Shown: positions 1 to 5,219 of the stretch, piece by piece
Layout of the letters: every line of letters begins with the position of its first letter
Numbering within the stretch: position 1 is the first letter of the stretch
Origin: an uncultured Spongiibacteraceae bacterium
Lineage (GTDB): Bacteria; Pseudomonadota; Gammaproteobacteria; Pseudomonadales; Dasaniaceae
Direction: 5' to 3'
NCBI GenBank assembly: GCA_937969395.1
Contig: CALBVI010000352.1
Location: 1-6,671 of the forward strand
DNA: 6,671 bases
Made by a program: the position numbers and the translations under genes
Notes under the pieces: model-generated
Told to the model about the DNA's origin: nothing
Seen by the model: the letters and a program-made list of their open reading frames with translations, nothing else
Databases searched by the model: none

Positions 1-456
1 TAACTGAAAGAAATGCCGCTGCATACTCGGTAGCTGAGTAGCCAAGTCTTCCAACCGATTGAAAGGTATCTCGCAAACTGCTGACGTTTCCAAAGCCTTC
101 GCCGAGCAGGTATATTTATTTTTACTAATACCATCCATACCAAAAATTTCACCAGGAAAATAAAAACCTGTTATTTGTTCACCACCATCACTAGTGACTT
201 TATACGTTTTAACTGCACCAGAACGAACAGCGTAAACAGATATAAACGTATCAGACTCTCGATATAGATGCTCCGATTTTTGCAGTGGCCGCCCTCTTTT
301 TACAATCTCTTCAAGCTGACCTACTTCATCAGCCTCTAGCACTAGCGGTAAGCAAATATTACCTAAGCGGCAGTTACCACAAGAAACCATACCAGCCTGA
401 TAGTTACATGGCTTTAAATCATCAACACAGAGAATATCATTGCACTCGATGTTCAT
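1..456 (-). CDS. fnr: FNR/Anr-type oxygen-sensing regulator, second copy (3' end beyond window)
   Basis: Cytoplasmic Crp/Fnr-family transcription factor that would sense oxygen with a [4Fe-4S] cluster. The frame is open from the ATG at 456 to the window edge, giving 152 residues, so the dimer helix and helix-turn-helix are not seen. Cluster ligands are visible: C26, C29 and C35 (C-x2-C-x5-C) and C128, with the 93-residue C35-to-C128 spacing of E. coli FNR (C29 to C122). The cyclic-nucleotide-binding-like beta roll includes VYAVRSGA (74-81) and GFYFPGEIFGMDGI (97-110). About 71 percent of 131 aligned residues match the complete FNR protein at 3810-4559. Its N-terminus differs, with three extra cysteines (C5, C10, C17). 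GGAGA at 462-466, five bases from the ATG, supports the start. It lies 16 bases after the hemN stop and is probably cotranscribed with hemN. The truncation comes from the window edge, not from a visible mutation. Whether the protein binds the same DNA site cannot be seen here. Confidence 0.93.
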   Translation of the reverse strand, partial: MNIECNDILCVDDLKPCNYQAGMVSCGNCRLGNICLPLVLEADEVGQLEEIVKRGRPLQKSEHLYRESDTFISVYAVRSGAVKTYKVTSDGGEQITGFYFPGEIFGMDGISKNKYTCSAKALETSAVCEIPFNRLEDLATQLPSMQRHFFQL

Positions 457-461
457 ATCAT

Positions 462-466
462 TCTCC
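462..466 (-). promoter_or_regulatory. Ribosome binding site of the second fnr copy, in the hemN-fnr gap
   Basis: GGAGA on the minus strand lies five bases before the ATG at 456, within the 16-base gap after the hemN stop codon. It fixes the start of the downstream fnr paralog and fits a tightly packed hemN-fnr operon in which ribosomes finishing hemN could help initiation on fnr. Confidence 0.75.
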
Positions 467-472
467 ATTTAT

Positions 473-1897
473 TTATAGCGATTTTGAAAATTTTACGGCT
501 ACACCTTGCTGTAAATATTTGTCGAAAACCATGCAAATATTACGCAACATCAAGCGACCAATCGTGCTAACCAATAAGTTTTCATCTTGCCACTGCAACA
601 AACCGTCTTTTTCCATTTCGTATAATTGTATAATTTCATCTTTGAAATATTGATGAAAATCAATTTGGTATTTTTCGTTGATGTCATTAACATTCAAATA
701 AAGATCGCAGCTTATTTGCGCAATAATTTCTCGCCTTAAACAGTCATCAACCGATAGCGAAATTCCCTTATTAATAGGTATCTTATCTTCATCCAACTGC
801 TGATAATAATCCTCTAACTGGACAGCGTTTTGAACGTAGCGGTTATCCATTGAACTAATGGCCGAAACCCCCAAACCAACAAGATCAGGTGCCATGCAGG
901 TCGAATATCCTTGAAAATTCCGCTGTAGCTTTGCCTGTTGCTGCGCCTTATATAAAGCATCGGTTTTTTTCACAAAGTGATCCATGCCTATATGTACATA
1001 ATCCGCGGCGATTAGCTTTTTAGCTACCAAAGTAAATAATTCAATTTTTTCTTGGGCCGTAGGTAAATCATGCCGATCAATTGATCGCTGACTTTTAAAT
1101 CGCTCAGGTAAATGTGCATAGTTATAAAACGCAATACGGTCCGGCGACAACAGGATAACCTTATCAATTGTTTCGCTTAAACTGTCTTTTGTCTGAAAAG
1201 GCAAACCATAAATCAAGTCATAACTAATGGATTTAAATTGATGTAGACGAGCTGTCTGAGTGAGATGCTCAATCATGTCAAAACTTTGATGCCGATTTAT
1301 AGCTTTCTGAACTTTTTCGTCAAAATCCTGCACACCTAAACTCAAGCGATTAAATCCAAGCCCCTTCAACAATGCCAAACTATCTTTAGAAATAGTTCTT
1401 GGATCAATTTCAATACTGTATTCACGGCGATCAGAATCGGTCAAAGAAAAATGAGTGGCTAAGTAATGCATAAGTTCGGTTAACTGAGCACCATCCAAAA
1501 ATGTTGGCGTGCCACCACCAAAATGTAACTGCATAACCGTTCTATGCGTTCCACTAAGCTCCGACTGCAATCTCATTTCTTTTTCTAAATGGTCAAGATA
1601 GCGTCTAGAAACACTTTTATCTGATGTTACGACTTTGTTACATGCACAGTAGTAACAAATATTCTGACAAAACGGGATATGAACATAGAGTGATAATGGT
1701 GAAATATTACTAAGGGATTTTGCAGAAATATCTTCACAGTACTGCTTAGTATCATATTCAACATCAAAGTTAGGCACTGTTGGATATGATGTATAACGGG
1801 GGCCAGCAACATCATACTTTGCAATAAGATTATTATCCCAACACGAATCACTTTCAGTAATATGATTTTCTATCATAGAAATAGATGACAAAGCCAT
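473..1897 (-). CDS. hemN: Oxygen-independent coproporphyrinogen III dehydrogenase
   Basis: Cytoplasmic radical SAM enzyme that converts coproporphyrinogen III to protoporphyrinogen IX in heme synthesis without oxygen, decarboxylating two propionate side chains with S-adenosylmethionine. The cluster motif FCQNICYYCAC supplies C77, C81, C84 and C86 in the C-x3-C-x2-C-x-C pattern of true HemN. Other hallmarks are the SAM-contacting GGGTPTFL (127-134), SLGVQDF (186-192), YDLIYGLPFQT (226-236), FYNYAHLP (257-264), RNFQGYSTCMAPDLVGLGVSAIS (327-349) and a C-terminal LRNICMVFD (451-459). These separate it from HemW-like paralogs. The 474 residues compare with 457 in E. coli. AGGAA at 1904-1908, six bases before the ATG, supports the start. 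Its promoter carries a perfect FNR site (1979-1992) with a -10 at 1952-1957, fitting the known FNR/Anr activation of hemN. An fnr paralog follows after 16 bases. Confidence 0.97.
   Translation of the reverse strand: MALSSISMIENHITESDSCWDNNLIAKYDVAGPRYTSYPTVPNFDVEYDTKQYCEDISAKSLSNISPLSLYVHIPFCQNICYYCACNKVVTSDKSVSRRYLDHLEKEMRLQSELSGTHRTVMQLHFGGGTPTFLDGAQLTELMHYLATHFSLTDSDRREYSIEIDPRTISKDSLALLKGLGFNRLSLGVQDFDEKVQKAINRHQSFDMIEHLTQTARLHQFKSISYDLIYGLPFQTKDSLSETIDKVILLSPDRIAFYNYAHLPERFKSQRSIDRHDLPTAQEKIELFTLVAKKLIAADYVHIGMDHFVKKTDALYKAQQQAKLQRNFQGYSTCMAPDLVGLGVSAISSMDNRYVQNAVQLEDYYQQLDEDKIPINKGISLSVDDCLRREIIAQISCDLYLNVNDINEKYQIDFHQYFKDEIIQLYEMEKDGLLQWQDENLLVSTIGRLMLRNICMVFDKYLQQGVAVKFSKSL
625..630 (-). 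promoter_or_regulatory. Candidate -10 element of an internal promoter within hemN
   Basis: TACAAT on the minus strand (five of six matches to TATAAT) lies inside the hemN coding sequence. It would start transcription near 618, about 39 bases downstream of the centre of the perfect FNR site at 650-663, close to but slightly short of the usual 41.5-base class II distance. A shifted alternative, TATACG at 619-624, would give about 43 bases. The transcript would have a leader of about 160 bases before the second fnr copy. AT-rich coding sequence produces such hexamers by chance, so this is tentative. Confidence 0.35.
650..663 (-). promoter_or_regulatory. Perfect FNR/Anr binding palindrome inside the hemN coding region
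   Basis: TTGATGAAAATCAA matches the FNR consensus TTGAT-N4-ATCAA in all ten specified bases. It lies within hemN codons for residues about 412 to 416 (IDFHQ), roughly 200 bases upstream of the second fnr copy. The site is symmetric. With the minus-strand -10 candidate at 625-630 it could drive the downstream fnr gene separately from hemN. The alternative is that it is a by-product of conserved codons, since an ID-F-x2-YF motif is common in HemN proteins. Confidence 0.5.
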
Positions 1898-1951
1898 GAA
1901 ACATTCCTAAAACATGCTCAAATAAAATTAACCACCAGATTATTAGGCCGA

Positions 1952-1957
1952 AGTATA
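1952..1957 (-). promoter_or_regulatory. -10 element of the hemN promoter
   Basis: TATACT on the minus strand (five of six consensus matches) predicts a start near 1945, about 41 bases from the centre of the FNR site at 1979-1992. That is the class II activator position. No good -35 hexamer is needed or seen. The predicted hemN leader is about 47 bases. Confidence 0.7.
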
Positions 1958-1978
1958 TCCAGATATAAGAATGCCTTA

Positions 1979-1992
1979 TTGATACAGATCAA
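1979..1992. promoter_or_regulatory. Perfect FNR/Anr site shared by hemN and the divergent small gene
   Basis: TTGATACAGATCAA matches TTGAT-N4-ATCAA at all ten specified positions. Its centre (1985.5) is about 41 bases upstream of the predicted hemN start on the minus strand and about 41 bases upstream of the predicted start of the small gene on the plus strand. One dimer site therefore appears able to act as a class II activator site in both directions. The complete FNR protein in this window has the E-x2-S-R recognition helix expected to read this sequence. Confidence 0.88.
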
Positions 1993-2013
1993 CGAAAGTA
2001 ACCACTGACGCTT

Positions 2014-2019
2014 TATGAT
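2014..2019 (+). promoter_or_regulatory. -10 element of the small gene's promoter
   Basis: TATGAT (five of six consensus matches) predicts a start near 2026-2027, about 41 bases from the centre of the FNR site at 1979-1992. This mirrors the hemN promoter on the other strand and supports low-oxygen activation of the gene at 2051. Confidence 0.65.
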
Positions 2020-2050
2020 CCTACAAAGCATCAAAAATGGATAAGAAATC

Positions 2051-2353
2051 ATGCAACAAAATCAATACAAAAAAATGGCTGGCACAGCGGCTGTTTTCGT
2101 TTTAGCCAATAATGATAAGCCATCGCCGGTAGAACGAGACGGCATGGTTTGGCAAGCAGACGAGCTGCATTTAAACCTTCAATCTACATCCACCCAACAT
2201 AAGCCCACGATGGCAAATGCATTAGCCCTAGAAGGCTTAGAAGAATATGACCCACCCAAAGGAGGCGACATAAGGCGTGTAACATCGATAGAAAAAGACT
2301 TTATTTATATCGATGCTATTAAGGGATGGGTTCAATGCGAAGCAACTAGTTAG
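2051..2353 (+). CDS. Small protein of unknown function, predicted FNR-controlled
   Basis: I do not recognise this 100-residue protein and assign no function. It has no obvious signal peptide and no segment long enough for a membrane helix, so it is probably cytoplasmic. Only one cysteine (C96) is present, so no metal-cluster motif is seen. The N-terminal part has a short hydrophobic strand (GTAAVFVLAN, 11-20). The middle (about 40-70) is polar with the acidic stretch EGLEEYDPPKGGD (61-73). The C-terminal part (RRVTSIEKDFIYIDAIKGW, 75-93) alternates hydrophobic and charged residues as beta strands do. The ribosome binding site is weak (GGA at 2039-2041, nine bases before the ATG). The ATG at 2075 has no better site, so 2051 is kept. 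The case for a real gene is the -10 element and perfect FNR site placed for class II activation, plus a candidate terminator after the stop. It is divergent from hemN. Confidence 0.72.
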   Translation: MQQNQYKKMAGTAAVFVLANNDKPSPVERDGMVWQADELHLNLQSTSTQHKPTMANALALEGLEEYDPPKGGDIRRVTSIEKDFIYIDAIKGWVQCEATS

Positions 2354-2419
2354 GCCATTAATGAAGCATCAGCGAATATTTAAAGGCTCAACTCGTGTAA
2401 TGCCTGATCTGCCTCACCC

Positions 2420-2444
2420 CTAATTAACCTTTAATTAGTGTTTT
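2420..2444 (+). terminator. Candidate terminator of the small gene
   Basis: An 8-base perfect inverted repeat, CTAATTAA and TTAATTAG, with a three-base loop is followed by TGTTTT on the plus strand, 66 bases after the small gene's stop codon. The stem is almost all A-T pairs and the T tract is short, so the hairpin would be weak. On the minus strand no T tract follows, so it does not obviously end the antiporter transcript that converges here. Confidence 0.4.
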
Positions 2445-2472
2445 AAGACGCGTAGTAAAAACGCAGTACAGA

Positions 2473-3729
2473 TTAGCGCTTTATTTCATTAGACATAAAA
2501 TATTTTTTCCAATGCCTAATTGATAAAGGAACCGCTGCATTCAACCAAAACGCAGTAAACATCAAAATATAAAAGACTTCAGTGGTAAATATATGATGTT
2601 CCGTATACGCAATATCCATGACCACAAAAGCTAATTCGGCACGCCCCAGCATACCTAAACCTATAAGCAAACTATCAGCATTATTAAACCCGGCGGTATA
2701 GCGCGCAGCCAAGGCTGCCGATGTAATTTGAGCAATAATAATACTCACCGTTAGTAATACAGTTTGCGGCAACACCGAGATAAACATTGCCCCATCAAAG
2801 ACCAACTTACTTCCTAGCACGACAAAAAATACGGGCCCTAACCAAGTGTAAGCAACATTATCAACAATACGTGCCGTCTCTTTAAAGAAATCATTATTAT
2901 TCTTAGAGTCCCCGAGCAAAAAATACTCTTCGCGCAAAATCAAACCTGCCATATAAGCGCCGATAGCAGGGTGAAAGCCAAACTCGTGTGCCAATAAGCC
3001 CGCTAAAACGGCTAATAATAAAACCGTTAATGTCGCATATTCACCATGACCGAAATTCATTAAATCGCCAAAGCTAAATCGCCCCAATACAGGTATTTTT
3101 GAAAACCAGCCACGCTCAGATTTTGGAAAAATCCAAATACCGATAAAGCTAATCAAAGCAAAAAAGATAACAACCTTGGCGGCGATAAGAGCAACACTTG
3201 CTACACTCACATCACCATTCCCACTAGCGAGCGGCACTAAAATCGCCAACATCGCCAACGACGCAATATCATCCAATACCGCTGATGTCATAATACCTGT
3301 TGCCGCTGGCGAGCCATTAAGCCCTTCACTTTTAAGCGACACCATCGTTAGCGACACCGCTGTGGCTGTCATAGTCAAACCAAAAAGAATGGATATATTA
3401 GTATCTGACCATAAATAATCAGCAATAAAATAAGCGGTTGCAAAAGGGGCTAGAGCGCCAAAAAAAGCGATGCCCCATGCTTTTTTAATACCACTAACGA
3501 AATTATTTGGATTCTCTTCAAAACCTAAGGCAAACATGATGACGATAATACCCAGCTCGCCAAGATTGATTATAAATTCACTGCTTTGTTCCGGCATTAA
3601 ACCAATATTCACCATTAGCGAACCAAAGGCCAAAAAAAACAACACAGGGGTTAATTTAGTTTTGTTAGCCGCAAGCGCGGAAAGATAGACACAACACCAA
3701 ATTAAAGATAATTGAATTAAATCATGCAT
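2473..3729 (-). CDS. CPA2-family cation/proton antiporter without regulatory domain
   Basis: Inner-membrane antiporter of the Na_H_Exchanger (CPA2) type that would exchange Na+ or K+ for H+, affecting cytoplasmic pH and ion balance. The 418 residues are mostly hydrophobic helices, roughly 11 to 13 segments. Family signatures are LGELGIIVIMFALGFEE (56-72), the long motif around TATAVSLTMVSL (121-132) followed by AVLDDIASLAML (150-161), FHPAIGAYMAGLILREE (252-268) and GRAELAFVV (362-370). D153 and D154 form an adjacent acidic pair, as in electrogenic Na+/H+ antiporters of the NapA/GerN type, whereas KefB/KefC have QD there. The ion is still unproven. There is no C-terminal RCK/TrkA-N nucleotide-binding domain, so it is not a full Kef protein. 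AGGAA at 3736-3740, six bases before the ATG, supports the start. The complete fnr gene lies 80 bases upstream on the same strand, with a near-perfect FNR site between them, so it may be cotranscribed, separately FNR-controlled, or both. Confidence 0.87.
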   Translation of the reverse strand: MHDLIQLSLIWCCVYLSALAANKTKLTPVLFFLAFGSLMVNIGLMPEQSSEFIINLGELGIIVIMFALGFEENPNNFVSGIKKAWGIAFFGALAPFATAYFIADYLWSDTNISILFGLTMTATAVSLTMVSLKSEGLNGSPAATGIMTSAVLDDIASLAMLAILVPLASGNGDVSVASVALIAAKVVIFFALISFIGIWIFPKSERGWFSKIPVLGRFSFGDLMNFGHGEYATLTVLLLAVLAGLLAHEFGFHPAIGAYMAGLILREEYFLLGDSKNNNDFFKETARIVDNVAYTWLGPVFFVVLGSKLVFDGAMFISVLPQTVLLTVSIIIAQITSAALAARYTAGFNNADSLLIGLGMLGRAELAFVVMDIAYTEHHIFTTEVFYILMFTAFWLNAAVPLSIRHWKKYFMSNEIKR

Positions 3730-3782
3730 AAGCTATTCCTATAGATTAAGGAATAAGCCTAGCGGAGATAAGATCAAAGATA

Positions 3783-3796
3783 TTGATCTCGATCTA
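3783..3796 (-). promoter_or_regulatory. Near-perfect FNR/Anr site upstream of the antiporter
   Basis: TTGATCTCGATCTA matches nine of ten specified bases of TTGAT-N4-ATCAA. Its centre (3789.5) is 60 bases upstream of the antiporter ATG and would place a class II start near 3748. The -10 at that place is poor (CTTATT at 3752-3757), so control of the antiporter by FNR is less certain than for hemN or usp. Confidence 0.4.
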
Positions 3797-3809
3797 ACTT
3801 TTCTCTGTA

Positions 3810-4559
3810 TTAATCAGTAATACTAGCAATTTCTTTTAAACGATTAATATCCAAGAGCATCACGTCTTTATTATTAATACTAATCAACTTCTGCTTACTA
3901 AAGCGGCTCATTACTCGGCTTACAGTCTCTACCGTTAAGCCCAGAAAGTTACCAATATCAGCTCTCGACATCGGTAGACGAAAATTAGAATCAGACAGAT
4001 TACGACGCGCGTTTCGAGCTGAAATACTCACCAGCAATGAGGCGACACGTTCATCCGCGGTATTTTTGCTTAATAATGTAATCAGTTGCTGATCAGAGGT
4101 GATTTCCTGGCTCATTAATTGAAAGAAATGTCGCTGAACCGTAGGGACCTGTCGACTAAGCTCCTCAAAGCGACTGAAAGGAATTTCACAAATTGCTGAA
4201 GTCTCTAATGCCTTTGCCGACGAGGCATATTTATTTTTACTGATGCCATCCATGCCGATAATTTCACCGGGAAAATAAAAACCTGTCACTTGCTCTTCAC
4301 CATCACCAGTAATGCGATAGGCTTTTATAGCGCCGGAACGAACAGCATAAACAGCGGTAAAATCATCTCCGGTACGATACATATGCTCACCTTTTTGCAA
4401 AGGTCGACCACGGCGTACAATTTCATCAAGCTTTACAATTTCCTCATCCTCTAAAGTCAAAGGTAAGCAAATAGCGCCCAAACGACAATTGCCACAGGAT
4501 ATTTCAGGATTATGAGGACATGACTTATGCTGCGAGTCACTGCTAGTAGCAATCACCAT
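3810..4559 (-). CDS. fnr: FNR/Anr-type oxygen-sensing transcription regulator (complete copy)
   Basis: Global regulator that, without oxygen, holds a [4Fe-4S] cluster, dimerises and binds TTGAT-N4-ATCAA. The 249 residues match the family (about 244-250). Cluster ligands are C22, C25, C31 and C124, with the same spacing as E. coli C20, C23, C29 and C122. A further C14 precedes them. The beta roll includes VYAVRSGAIK (70-79) and GFYFPGEIIGMDGI (93-106). The dimer helix runs through about 148-178 (LMSQEITSDQQLITLLSK). The helix-turn-helix (197-220) has the recognition helix ETVSRVMSRF with E211, S214 and R215, the residues that define FNR-site specificity. The style resembles Pseudomonas Anr (CLPL, RGRPLQKGE, TADER). 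GGAG seven bases before the ATG supports the start. A perfect FNR site lies 116 bases upstream of the ATG, but no good -10 lies at class II distance on this strand, so autoregulation is uncertain. A paralog sits at 1-456. Confidence 0.97.
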   Translation of the reverse strand: MVIATSSDSQHKSCPHNPEISCGNCRLGAICLPLTLEDEEIVKLDEIVRRGRPLQKGEHMYRTGDDFTAVYAVRSGAIKAYRITGDGEEQVTGFYFPGEIIGMDGISKNKYASSAKALETSAICEIPFSRFEELSRQVPTVQRHFFQLMSQEITSDQQLITLLSKNTADERVASLLVSISARNARRNLSDSNFRLPMSRADIGNFLGLTVETVSRVMSRFSKQKLISINNKDVMLLDINRLKEIASITD

Positions 4560-4674
4560 TGTGCGGCTCCAGATAGTATTTATTAACTAATAATTTTACG
4601 TGATAGCGAAGGCATTTACACCTTTAGCGTTATCTCTTGCATCCAAACTCGGCTTTTCCTAAACAAAGCTATTT

Positions 4675-4688
4675 TTGATTAATATCAA
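4675..4688 (+). promoter_or_regulatory. Perfect FNR/Anr site upstream of usp
   Basis: TTGATTAATATCAA matches all ten specified FNR-site bases. Its centre (4681.5) lies about 40 bases upstream of the start predicted from the -10 at 4709-4714, the class II activation geometry, so it most likely drives usp. It lies in the 200-base region between the divergent fnr and usp genes. On the fnr side the expected -10 position reads CCGAGT, so this site is asymmetric, unlike the one at 1979-1992. Confidence 0.85.
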
Positions 4689-4708
4689 TGCCTTTAATCC
4701 CAACTATT

Positions 4709-4714
4709 TATACT
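4709..4714 (+). promoter_or_regulatory. -10 element of the usp promoter
   Basis: TATACT (five of six consensus matches) is the same hexamer as in the hemN promoter and predicts a start near 4721-4722, giving a leader of about 38 bases before the ATG at 4760. There is no clear -35 hexamer, as expected when FNR replaces it. Confidence 0.7.
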
Positions 4715-4759
4715 CTGTAACTCTCGCCTTACATGTCAATAACCTTAATGGAGAAAAGT

Positions 4760-5200
4760 ATGGGACAGTATAAAAACATTCTTGTTGCTATTGATATCTC
4801 AAATGAAGCGGAGCAAGTGTTAACAAAAGCTGCTGCTCTAGCTGAACAAAACCAGGCACAACTCTCTATTATTTATGTGCTAGAAACCCCTGCACAAGCC
4901 TATGCCGAATGGGCCAACTACACGCCGGCTATAGACAGCGCAGCCTTTAATCAGTCGATTTTAGAAAGCGCACACGCCATTGTTGAACGCTGCGGGATTG
5001 ACAAAGACTTACTCACTATGGACTTTGGCATCGCAGCAGACTGTATCGTCAAAAATGCAACAACACAGAAAGCCGACCTAATTATTGTTGGCAGCCACGG
5101 TCGTCATGGCATACGACTATTACTAGGCTCGACAGCTAATAGCGTGCTTCATCATGCCGAGTGTGATGTATTGGCACTAAGAATTAAAGAGGCATCATAA
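4760..5200 (+). CDS. Universal stress protein, UspA family
   Basis: Small cytoplasmic protein of 146 residues, the usual length of a single-domain Usp. Such proteins form dimers and help survival under starvation or low oxygen, though the molecular role is often unknown. The fold opens with YKNILVAIDIS (4-14), continues through the helix around EQVLTKAAALAEQ (18-30) and the strand LSIIYVLE (35-42), and ends with ADLIIVGSHGRHG (105-117) and LLLGSTANSVLHHAECDVLALR (120-141). The G-x2-G-xn-G-S loop (G111, G114, G123, S124) has eight rather than nine residues in the last interval, so ATP binding is not certain. An upstream in-frame ATG at 4733 would add nine residues, but it lacks a ribosome binding site and is only about 11 bases from the predicted transcription start. 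The ATG at 4760 has GGAG at 4750-4753 with six-base spacing. A perfect FNR site and -10 precede it, in line with Anr-controlled usp genes of pseudomonads. It converges on ampE with a 19-base gap. Confidence 0.93.
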   Translation: MGQYKNILVAIDISNEAEQVLTKAAALAEQNQAQLSIIYVLETPAQAYAEWANYTPAIDSAAFNQSILESAHAIVERCGIDKDLLTMDFGIAADCIVKNATTQKADLIIVGSHGRHGIRLLLGSTANSVLHHAECDVLALRIKEAS

Positions 5201-5219
5201 TTTAAACAAAAACAAGCGA

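Noticed and set aside
1..456. The left FNR copy as a truncated pseudogene
   Set aside because: The frame is open to the edge, has a good ribosome binding site and keeps all cluster ligands. The missing end results only from the window boundary.
285..653. 122-residue plus-strand reading frame across the hemN-fnr junction
   Set aside because: It is antisense to two well-supported genes, has no family features, and reads cysteine- and histidine-rich sequence typical of shadow frames.
1074..1087. Palindrome CGATCAATTGATCG inside hemN
   Set aside because: The half-sites are in the wrong order and spacing for FNR (ATCAA directly joined to TTGAT) and it falls in ordinary coding sequence, so there is no basis for calling it a binding site.
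3176..3688. Two plus-strand reading frames of 80 and 72 residues antisense to the antiporter
   Set aside because: Both lie fully opposite conserved membrane helices of the antiporter and have no recognisable features.
3771..3789. Inverted repeat AGATCAA-N5-TTGATCT after fnr as a terminator
   Set aside because: The seven-pair stem is AT-rich and no T tract follows on the minus strand. The repeat is better explained by its overlap with the FNR-like site at 3783-3796.
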